Shown here: positions 1 through 5,436 of the stretch, piece after piece
Layout: the number at the start of each line of letters is the position of its first letter
Numbering within the stretch: the stretch's first letter is position 1
DNA from: Candidatus Acetothermia bacterium
Lineage (GTDB): Bacteria; Bipolaricaulota; Bipolaricaulia; UBA7950; UBA9294
Direction: 5' to 3'
Assembly (NCBI GenBank): GCA_003545155.1
Contig: DQCH01000026.1
Span: 1 to 6,190 of the forward strand
DNA length: 6,190 nucleotides
Notes under the pieces: generated by a model
The model's input: only the letters and a program-made list of their open reading frames with translations
Told to the model about the DNA's origin: nothing
The model's database searches: none
Made by a program: the position numbers and the translations under genes

Positions 1-74
1 GGGAGCATCTCTTAACAGTTTAACCCCACCGAATAGCGAAGAGCCGCAAAGGAGATATCCGACTGAACGCCGCC

Positions 75-111
75 GGACATTTGTCCATACCCCCTTAGAC
101 AAATCTGGGGG
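75..111. repeat. Three overlapping, mutually exclusive inverted repeats
   Basis: GGACA at 75-79 pairs with TGTCC at 82-86. TTTGTC at 80-85 pairs with GACAAA at 98-103. CCCCC at 90-94 pairs with GGGGG at 107-111, and that stem extends through AGA (97-99) and TCT (104-106) around a CAAA loop, with TT bulged. No T tract follows, so this is not a standard terminator. It lies just upstream of the putative -35 box, so it may be the end of an upstream transcript or a protein-binding site. Confidence 0.45.
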
Positions 112-117
112 AACGCG

Positions 118-146
118 TTGACACCCTTCCTTCTGCCTGTTTGTGT
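118..146 (+). promoter_or_regulatory. Candidate promoter for the first gene
   Basis: A perfect TTGACA -35 hexamer lies at 118-123. A 17-base spacer later, the -10 position (141-146, TTGTGT) matches the consensus poorly but is preceded by TG at 138-139, as in extended -10 promoters. The 5' leader would be about 50 bases. The -35 is the only strong part, so the call is weak. Confidence 0.3.
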
Positions 147-174
147 GCTCAGCTAGACTGCCTGAACAGAAAGA

Positions 175-186
175 CGTTTCCAAACG
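175..186. promoter_or_regulatory. Perfect short palindrome before gene 1, possible operator
   Basis: CGTTT and AAACG form a perfect inverted repeat separated by CC. It lies directly upstream of the weak GGTGG ribosome-binding stretch (187-194) and the ATG at 202. The position would suit a repressor site or a small 5' UTR hairpin, but a palindrome this short can occur by chance. Confidence 0.2.
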
Positions 187-201
187 GGTGGTGGAAAAAG
201 T

Positions 202-831
202 ATGCTGAACAAAGCACGAAGGGTCCAATGTGGCGTTGTCGTAGGCCTTATGGTTCTAACGGCGATCGTGCCAGCATTCGGACAGAGACAGAGGGTTGTC
301 GTTTGCATCCAGGCAGCAGCTCCTGTACCTCCGGCACAGCTAGAGATCCTTAAGAGTTTTGCTAACCAGCGTTGTGCTGTTATCGCCGATGTGGAGGTTT
401 GTTCCACGGGCGAGTTGATGTACGCGCAGCGCTTCACAAATACCTACGTCGGGAACAGCATCTCCGTAGACGGGATGAGGAGGCTTGCCCAAACCCTCGA
501 TGCTGATCATATCGTTCTTTTTCGTATTGTTCGTTGGGAGAACCAACTCTCGTTTAAGCCGGAGCGGTCCCTGCTACTTGTCGGTGCGACATCGTTTTTT
601 GACAGTTCTCTTAAGCTACTCGCAAGCCCGTTGGGACTCCTATTCGGTCTTGAGAAGGAAGCAACAGTCGCCCTGTTTGCAACAGTGTTCAGCCCTTCAG
701 GGGATGTCGAGTTTACCACTATGGTCACCTACGCGGATCAGCCTCTTTTCTCGCTGCTCACTGCGGACCCGTTGGAAGCGGCAAAGAGAGCGATCGAGAC
801 GGCTCTTTTCCAACTCACGGTAGCCTTATGA
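202..831 (+). CDS. Exported protein of unknown function, possibly CsgG/GNA1162-like
   Basis: This 209-residue protein has a clear signal peptide: Lys/Arg at residues 4-7, a hydrophobic core at about 11-24, and a likely signal peptidase I site after Ala-Phe-Gly (25-27). The mature part is a mixed alpha/beta protein. A short strand-like start is followed by a helix containing LDADHIVLFRIVRW (99-112). This resembles the Asp-Ala-Asp element preceding a central strand in periplasmic CsgG, FlgO and GNA1162-type proteins. After it come a hydrophobic Gly/Leu stretch (about 130-150), further strands, and an Ala-rich C-terminal helix. The resemblance is in layout only and I cannot name a family. The ATG at 202 is chosen because the signal peptide starts there; its Shine-Dalgarno site is weak (GGTGG). 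It shares no domain with the three genes downstream and is 132 bases from the next, so it may be a separate unit. It could instead help export or assemble those proteins, but that is inference. Confidence 0.82.
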   Translation: MLNKARRVQCGVVVGLMVLTAIVPAFGQRQRVVVCIQAAAPVPPAQLEILKSFANQRCAVIADVEVCSTGELMYAQRFTNTYVGNSISVDGMRRLAQTLDADHIVLFRIVRWENQLSFKPERSLLLVGATSFFDSSLKLLASPLGLLFGLEKEATVALFATVFSPSGDVEFTTMVTYADQPLFSLLTADPLEAAKRAIETALFQLTVAL

Positions 832-891
832 ACGATAATATCGCGGAAGGAGGAAGCGTAATCGGTGTTACAGACTTTCGACCCAGGTTTC

Positions 892-900
892 TGCTATAGT
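892..900 (+). promoter_or_regulatory. Candidate extended -10 promoter for genes 2-4
   Basis: TGC followed by TATAGT (895-900) fits the extended -10 form TGnTATAAT with one mismatch. It lies about 64 bases upstream of the gene 2 start. No good -35 hexamer sits 16-18 bases upstream, but extended -10 promoters tolerate this. The 132-base gap after gene 1, longer than the other gaps in the cluster, supports a separate transcription start here. Confidence 0.45.
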
Positions 901-950
901 TAGGATGGATTGTTGCTTAGAAGAAGAATGCAAATTATAAAGATCTGGAC

Positions 951-959
951 AAAGGAGGT
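951..959 (+). promoter_or_regulatory. Strong Shine-Dalgarno site that fixes the gene 2 start
   Basis: AAAGGAGGT is a near-perfect complement of the 16S 3' end and lies 4-5 bases before ATG 964. It decides against the in-frame TTG at 910 and ATG at 928, which would put a charged 18-residue or 12-residue extension ahead of the signal peptide. Confidence 0.85.
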
Positions 960-963
960 AGCA

Positions 964-3201
964 ATGAAGGTGTATAAGGTCAGCCTTTATGGCCTTTCCC
1001 TCTTCTTGATGTTGATAGCTCTCTTCCTGGCGGTGACGGGATTCGCCCAAGGTGAAGGGTACTACACGGTCAGCCAAGGAGACAAGCGAGTGCAGATTGC
1101 ACCGCTCGAAGGGCCCACCAATGCCGTTGACTACTACAACTATATAAACAGCCAGTCGAATACAGGATTGGAAGAGGCAAACACCGCGGTGTTCTTCCTC
1201 TATCGAGACACGATTACCGGAACGATCTCGCTGTTTGTGCTGCTGAGTGGTCCCACCGGCACGGCTGGGACGACGGCGCTTACCCTATCTGGTGCGTCGG
1301 CAGGTGCCGACTTCCTGTTAAAGGACGATGAGACCGACTTCCGCGATGTTTGGGAGATAACTCCGCCGACCGGGAGTGTTACCTGGGCATGGGATGAGAC
1401 AAAAGGGGACGGAATGGTTCTTGGTCCTCTTGGCGTGGAGTTTGATCTCACTCTCTATCCCCAGTTTACTTCGGGGATTACAGCGGTTAAGTTCCTCTCC
1501 GGAGGCATCGCTGCGCCGGAGGCGATCTCGCTCAACCTGATCGATCCGATCATCCTTCAGGGAACCCCAAACATGCCGCCGGAGGTCACGTTTATAGTGT
1601 CGCCGGCTGGTCCTCACATCAACGAACCGGTTACCTTCGACGCCAGTGGGTCGATCGACCCAGACGGGACAATCGTTGACTACGAATGGGACTTTGATGG
1701 AGATGGTCTCTTCGACCTCTCCACCAACGAGGCCGTGGCCACTTACACCTATCAGGTGAGTGGCACTAAGAGCGTGACACTGCGCGCGACCGACGCCGAA
1801 GGGGCAAGCGCTCGCACGACGTATGCCCTGGACGTGTCAGAGGTGGCAGTCAAGGTCACGCGGACGATCTCCACGATGTCCGCACTGCCCGGTAGTACCT
1901 TTAAGGTGGTGGTGCGGATCGAACCAGATATGGACCTTGCCGGGGTTGGCTTGCAGGAGAACCTCCCGGTTGGCTGGAAGATCAAACCACTGGAGAACGC
2001 GGGGGCGGCCTTTAAGCGAGCCGACGTGCAGTGGGTGTTCATCGATAGAGTTAAGGCGGGAACGAGCAAGGTCATCTCCTACGAAGTAACGGTCCCTTCA
2101 AGCGAGCAACTCATCGCTACGACCCTGCCTGTTTGTCTGTATATCATGGGAACCTTACAGGCCTTGACTCCTGCGCTTGAGCTCCCGGTTGAGGGAGATG
2201 AAGCGATTGAGGTTACCGATGTGTTACGAATCAGGACCGCGATCGCTCACCTCGTTCCGCGTATCGGTGAGGACATGGATGACACGATCGATCTGCGTAT
2301 GTCGCAGTTGATCAGGCCGGATCAGCTCAGCCGAGCGCTTCAAATGTGGCAGAACGATGAAGTGGTCCCGTGGACCCAGGGTGCAACGATCACACTTGAG
2401 ATGATGAAAGAGCTGTCGGCTTATGCCTACACCTGCACCCCTGTCGATCTCCCGCTTCCGCTCGTCCCGGAGACGAACATCAACGCTGTGCGCACGATTG
2501 CTACGCCGGTGCCGTGCAACAACGTTCTTCTAAATTACTACGGCAGCGGTGGCGATCTTGCTGGGAATACGTTTACGGTTAAAGTCGAGATTTGGGCAGA
2601 TCAGGACCTGTACGGTGTCGGGTTGGATGAGGAGCTCCCCACGGGATGGAAGGTCACCCCGATTGAGAACGATGGGTTCCTCTTCAAGTGGTCCCGTGTG
2701 CAGTGGGTCTTCCCAGACAAACTTCCGGCCGGCAAGTGCAAGGTAATAATCTACCAGGTGGAGGTGCCACAGACCGAAGAGATCGAGGTGCCTTCAACTG
2801 ATCCGTGCTATATTACCAGCAGCGACCTGTTTGGCACGGTGGACGCCGCTCTCCCCTGCCAGGAAACCGTGGTTACCGGAGACAGTGCGGTAGATGTCAG
2901 CGATTGCCTCTCCGTGATTGTGGCCATCTCCCGGTGGGATGTGGATAACGACATGATCGACATTACCCTGTCGGACAAGATCTCCTTCCAGCAGGTACAG
3001 CGGGCGATCGCCTTCTGGCTGGAAGATGAGGTTGTTCCGCGCACTTGTGGGAATACGGTTACTTATGAGACCTTAAAGGCGATCGTTGCCTACTGGCTCA
3101 CCAATACGAACATCTGCGATCCCCTGCCCGGTTCGGTTCGAGGTCCGTGTGAACCCGACCTCGATCCGTGTGCTCCTTTTGTCCCGCCTTGTAGCGGGTA
3201 A
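964..3201 (+). CDS. Large exported multidomain protein: novel N-domain, PKD, two beta/Trp-repeat modules
   Basis: This 745-residue secreted protein probably has an extracellular structural or adhesive role. The signal peptide is residues 1-28 (cleavage near Phe-Ala/Gln). Residues about 30-203 form a beta-rich N-domain I do not recognise. Residues 205-296 are a PKD domain with the classic WDFDGDG motif (W242) and a conserved DASGSIDPDG turn. Two tandem modules follow, at 297-499 and 508-722. Each begins with an Arg-Thr-Ile beta domain (marks: ENLPVGWKI or EELPTGWKV, then VQWVF, then a Tyr-rich strand ending Val-Pro). A helical region follows, ending LPLP or DPLP. Module B keeps three Trp (658, 685, 711); module A is more divergent. 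All 12 Cys lie in the modules and tail, 10 of them after residue 507. A Pro/Cys-rich tail (723-745) follows DPLP. No membrane or wall anchor is visible. It heads a likely operon with its two downstream paralogues. The reading frame and start are secure; the function is inferred. Confidence 0.93.
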   Translation: MKVYKVSLYGLSLFLMLIALFLAVTGFAQGEGYYTVSQGDKRVQIAPLEGPTNAVDYYNYINSQSNTGLEEANTAVFFLYRDTITGTISLFVLLSGPTGTAGTTALTLSGASAGADFLLKDDETDFRDVWEITPPTGSVTWAWDETKGDGMVLGPLGVEFDLTLYPQFTSGITAVKFLSGGIAAPEAISLNLIDPIILQGTPNMPPEVTFIVSPAGPHINEPVTFDASGSIDPDGTIVDYEWDFDGDGLFDLSTNEAVATYTYQVSGTKSVTLRATDAEGASARTTYALDVSEVAVKVTRTISTMSALPGSTFKVVVRIEPDMDLAGVGLQENLPVGWKIKPLENAGAAFKRADVQWVFIDRVKAGTSKVISYEVTVPSSEQLIATTLPVCLYIMGTLQALTPALELPVEGDEAIEVTDVLRIRTAIAHLVPRIGEDMDDTIDLRMSQLIRPDQLSRALQMWQNDEVVPWTQGATITLEMMKELSAYAYTCTPVDLPLPLVPETNINAVRTIATPVPCNNVLLNYYGSGGDLAGNTFTVKVEIWADQDLYGVGLDEELPTGWKVTPIENDGFLFKWSRVQWVFPDKLPAGKCKVIIYQVEVPQTEEIEVPSTDPCYITSSDLFGTVDAALPCQETVVTGDSAVDVSDCLSVIVAISRWDVDNDMIDITLSDKISFQQVQRAIAFWLEDEVVPRTCGNTVTYETLKAIVAYWLTNTNICDPLPGSVRGPCEPDLDPCAPFVPPCSG
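1852..2460 (+). repeat. Module A: first beta/Trp-repeat unit of gene 2
   Basis: Residues 297-499 of the gene 2 product align by motif with module B (2485-3129) and with the C-terminus of gene 3 (4809-5393). Shared marks are Arg-Thr-Ile at the start, a Leu-Pro-x-Gly-Trp loop, Gln-Trp-Val-Phe, a Gly-Asp boundary (411-412), an Ile-Asp-Leu element, a helix ending in Trp462 followed by Val-Val-Pro, and a final Leu-Pro. It is the most divergent copy: Trp is absent at the first and third positions of the three-Trp pattern. Confidence 0.8.
2485..3129 (+). repeat. Module B: second beta/Trp-repeat unit of gene 2
   Basis: Residues 508-722 of gene 2 repeat module A. An insertion of about 15 residues follows the Arg-Thr-Ile start, and this copy carries many more Cys. 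The helical part has Asp-rich DVDND (659-663), then two similar helices with W685 and W711, ending DPLP. The Trp spacing of 27 then 26 residues is identical to that in gene 3. Confidence 0.85.
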
Positions 3202-3219
3202 TGGGGCTTCACAAGAAGC
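3183..3219 (+). other. Tandem hairpins across and after the gene 2 stop codon, no T tract
   Basis: CCCGC (3183-3187) pairs with GCGGG (3194-3198), the stem ending directly before the TAA. GCTTC (3206-3210) then pairs with GAAGC (3215-3219) around ACAA. Neither is followed by a T run, so these are more likely mRNA-stabilising or translation-coupling structures than terminators. Confidence 0.35.
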
Positions 3220-3245
3220 GAAGATTAGGATAGGAGATGGTGCAG

Positions 3246-5396
3246 ATGAGAATGAATGAATCACGGGCGAGGGGGGTACCCCTCGCCGCTCTTTTAATCG
3301 TCCTTGTACTCACGATAGTCCCCGCAGGCGCATCAGAGGCGCCGTACCTCCAGGTGGGGCAGTTCCTCGAGCCGGGGGAGATCTACGTCTCGGGAACAGG
3401 GAAGGTGCCGGATATCGCTACCCTCACCCTTGTCCTTGAGGGAGCAGGACCAAAGGAACGCTTCCCGATCGATTGTGTTCTGGTGATTGACGTCTCGGCT
3501 ACCGCCGCGATTGCCGAAGCGAAGCAGTTCGCGTTTGATGCGATTGAGCTTTTCACGTCACAGGATCGGATCGGGCTTGTGTCCTTTGCTACTACAGCGC
3601 AGCTTGATCTACCTCTTACCAGCGATCGGTTGGGCTTAAAGGCTGCCATTGCCGACCTAGAGATCGGAGGCAGGTCCGCGTTCGGCGAGGCGCTGCAGCT
3701 AGCGAGGAAGGAACTAGTGGCGAACGGCCGTGATGATGCCATCCTTGTAGAGATCCTCTTAACAGATGGCCAGAGCAACATTGGGAGCGATCCCGAGGTG
3801 GAAGGGGAGGTTGCCGCGGAGGCAGGGATCAAGGTTATCCCCGTTGGAATCGGCAATCTGATTAATCGCAACCTGCTTGCGGAATTCGCTTCTAAGACGG
3901 AGGGAGTCTTCTTCAAACGACCAGTTGAGACTACCGTTGATCGGATTAAAGATCTTCTCTACGTTAATCTGGCCGCGCAAGGGGTAATCGTCGATAAGGT
4001 TCTTCCACCAGAGCTTTCTTTCTACGGTGCAAGCCCGGCCCCGATCGGTGTGGAGGAGAACGTGGACGGAACGACGACCCTTACGTGGAAGATCGGCGAG
4101 ATCACCATTGGTGAGCAGTGGCTAACCCAGATTACGCTTAAGGCGAAGAAGAAGGGGAGCTGGCTGACCGATCAGGGATCCTCTATCAGCTTTGCTGATT
4201 TTCGCGGTGTGGAGGAACAGATTTCGATTCCCGCCCTTGAGCTTGTGGCCATCGTGCCGCCTGCACCCCCTGCCCCTCCCACAGCCAAGTTTGAGTGTGA
4301 GCCGGTTTCATCGAGCACGATGGATGCGGTATCGTTCCTGGATCGCTCCAGCGATGTGGATGGAGAGGTCGCTACCTGGATGTGGGACTTCGGTGACGGA
4401 GAGGTAAGCCAGGAGCAGAACCCCGTGCACAGTTACTCCCGCAGTGGAACATATTCTGTAACCCTGGTTGTGATCGACAACGAGGGATACGTCTCGGAAT
4501 CGGTAGAAGAAACGGTGACGGTCAAGAACACGGAGCCGATGGCCTTCTTCGCCTGTGTTCCTGAGGAGCCGCGGGTCGCTGTCGAGGCGGTCTTTGACGC
4601 GAGCGGATCGAATGATGTGGATGGGAAAGTCGTCTCCTACGCCTGGGACTTCGATGCAGACGGCGTCTTCGACATAACGACCGCTTCCTCTAAAGTCACA
4701 CGCACCTTCCTTGAGGCCGGGGAAGTCAAGGTCACGCTAGCGGTGACCGACGATGAAGGGGGGATCGCCTTGATCGAAAAGGCTCTCGTTGTCCTTCCCA
4801 GCGTCACCGCTGTTCGCACGATCGAGACCTGCCTCCCTGAGGATGAGATTATCGCTGGTGGAACGGTCACCGTTACGGTGATGATCACGGCCAATACCGC
4901 GGTTCACGGGCTGACGCTCCATGAACAGGTGCCGGATGGGTGGACATTTGCAGAGGGCGACAACCGCGCGACCTTCCGCAAGGAGACGACCGACTGGTTG
5001 TTCCTGGAGACCCTTTTAGACGGCGATAAGCGGGTCATCCAGTACACTCTCACCGCTCCGCAGACGTGTTCCGACTCCGTGGCGGCGTCGTTTAACGGGC
5101 TTGTGGGAAGCTCCTCTCCGAGGCTGTCGCAGATGGTCCTTGGGGAGGACAAGGTGGCTCTTTCTCCTCTCCTCCCTGTGCCCGTGGTCATCTCCCGGTG
5201 GGATAGCGAGAATGGATGTATCGACCTGTGCTTGCCGGAGCGAATTGCCTTTGACCAGATCCAATACGCCGTTTCGCTCTGGTTGTCTGGAAACGTGGTT
5301 CCATACACAGATAATTTGGCGATCGATCTTGATATGATTCGGGATCTGATTGCTTATTGGTTGACCGATACTTCGGTGCACGATCCGCTCCCCTAG
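3246..5396 (+). CDS. Exported von Willebrand A / double PKD protein with Trp-repeat C-domain
   Basis: This protein of 716 residues probably acts outside the cell as a metal-dependent adhesion or binding protein. The signal peptide is 1-30. A vWA domain spans about 75-232. Its metal-site (MIDAS) residues are altered: D82-V-S84-A-T86 replaces Asp-x-Ser-x-Ser, S144 stands where Thr is usual, and D174 in LLTDG is intact. Next come a beta domain of the type that often follows vWA (about 240-335), a Pro-rich hinge (PPAPPAPP), PKD 1 (about 347-427, WDFGDG at 380), PKD 2 (about 429-519, WDFDADG at 467), an Arg-Thr-Ile beta domain from 522, and the helical domain with W652, W679 and W705, ending exactly at DPLP. 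I chose ATG 3246 because AGGAG (3232-3236) is 9 bases upstream; it abuts ATG 3237, which would give 719 residues with a weaker AGGA at 6 bases. The 44-base gap from gene 2 and the shared module support one operon. Confidence 0.93.
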   Translation: MRMNESRARGVPLAALLIVLVLTIVPAGASEAPYLQVGQFLEPGEIYVSGTGKVPDIATLTLVLEGAGPKERFPIDCVLVIDVSATAAIAEAKQFAFDAIELFTSQDRIGLVSFATTAQLDLPLTSDRLGLKAAIADLEIGGRSAFGEALQLARKELVANGRDDAILVEILLTDGQSNIGSDPEVEGEVAAEAGIKVIPVGIGNLINRNLLAEFASKTEGVFFKRPVETTVDRIKDLLYVNLAAQGVIVDKVLPPELSFYGASPAPIGVEENVDGTTTLTWKIGEITIGEQWLTQITLKAKKKGSWLTDQGSSISFADFRGVEEQISIPALELVAIVPPAPPAPPTAKFECEPVSSSTMDAVSFLDRSSDVDGEVATWMWDFGDGEVSQEQNPVHSYSRSGTYSVTLVVIDNEGYVSESVEETVTVKNTEPMAFFACVPEEPRVAVEAVFDASGSNDVDGKVVSYAWDFDADGVFDITTASSKVTRTFLEAGEVKVTLAVTDDEGGIALIEKALVVLPSVTAVRTIETCLPEDEIIAGGTVTVTVMITANTAVHGLTLHEQVPDGWTFAEGDNRATFRKETTDWLFLETLLDGDKRVIQYTLTAPQTCSDSVAASFNGLVGSSSPRLSQMVLGEDKVALSPLLPVPVVISRWDSENGCIDLCLPERIAFDQIQYAVSLWLSGNVVPYTDNLAIDLDMIRDLIAYWLTDTSVHDPLP
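4809..5393 (+). repeat. Module C: beta/Trp-repeat unit at the gene 3 C-terminus
   Basis: Residues 522-716 of gene 3 repeat the gene 2 modules: Arg-Thr-Ile start, EQVPDGW loop, DWLF strand, YTLTAP, then ISRWD and two helices ending in SLWL and AYWL. It stops exactly at DPLP, which supports this as the natural end of the domain. A 21-base tract at 5184-5204 matches 2920-2940 in gene 2 with one difference. Confidence 0.85.
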
Positions 5397-5404
5397 GGGT
5401 GCGG
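5385..5404 (+). other. GC-rich hairpin spanning the gene 3 stop codon
   Basis: CCGC (5385-5388) and GCGG (5401-5404), a T-T mismatch, then CCC/GGG around CTAG form a near-perfect inverted repeat centred on the TAG stop (5394-5396). There is no T tract, so it is not an intrinsic terminator. It parallels the GC-rich hairpin at the end of gene 2. Confidence 0.4.
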
Positions 5405-5426
5405 GTCGTGCTCGATTGGTCGATAG

Positions 5427-5435
5427 AGGAGGGGG
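5427..5435 (+). promoter_or_regulatory. Shine-Dalgarno site that fixes the gene 4 start
   Basis: AGGAGGGGG lies directly upstream of ATG 5437, with AGGAGG 4 bases from it. This and the signal peptide favour ATG 5437 over the in-frame TTG at 5416, where no ribosome-binding site is visible. Confidence 0.75.
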
Positions 5436-5436
5436 A

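Larger units (their letters stand above)
1..201. other. Upstream non-coding region with overlapping inverted repeats
   Basis: I see no convincing gene here. Frame 2 stays open from the window edge to a TGA at 119-121, but its translation is Arg/Pro/Thr-rich and does not look like a folded protein; it could be the tail of an upstream gene only by chance. The region holds mutually exclusive inverted repeats at 75-86, 80-103 and 90-111, a TTGACA box at 118-123 and a palindrome at 175-186. No riboswitch class I know fits the first 70 bases. Confidence 0.5.

Noticed and set aside
30..80. Possible c-di-GMP (GEMM) or cobalamin riboswitch, suggested by GCCGCAAAGG
   Set aside because: The conserved core of neither class can be completed, and the stretch lies upstream of the apparent promoter.
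2..121. Open frame running in from the left edge, possibly the 3' end of an upstream gene
   Set aside because: Only 39 codons, Arg/Pro/Thr-rich with no domain character; an open frame of this length is not rare by chance.
485..823. 112-residue plus-strand open frame inside gene 1
   Set aside because: Arg/Ser/Leu-rich out-of-frame translation with no start signal; gene 1 has a coherent signal peptide and body in the other frame.
865..903. A 12-codon open frame from GTG 865 with AGGAGG at 848-853, a possible leader peptide before gene 2
   Set aside because: The spacing of 11 bases is long, the peptide has no regulatory codon run, and the promoter candidate at 892-900 lies inside it.
3183..3219. 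Intrinsic terminator between genes 2 and 3
   Set aside because: The hairpins are not followed by a T run, so readthrough into gene 3 is expected.
3383..3916. 177-residue open frame on the minus strand opposite the vWA domain
   Set aside because: A shadow of gene 3: Ser/Arg-rich, no ribosome-binding site, and fully covered by a well-supported gene.
4904..5381. Minus-strand open frames of 134 and 121 residues opposite the gene 3 C-terminus
   Set aside because: They overlap each other and a conserved repeated domain on the plus strand, with low-complexity composition.
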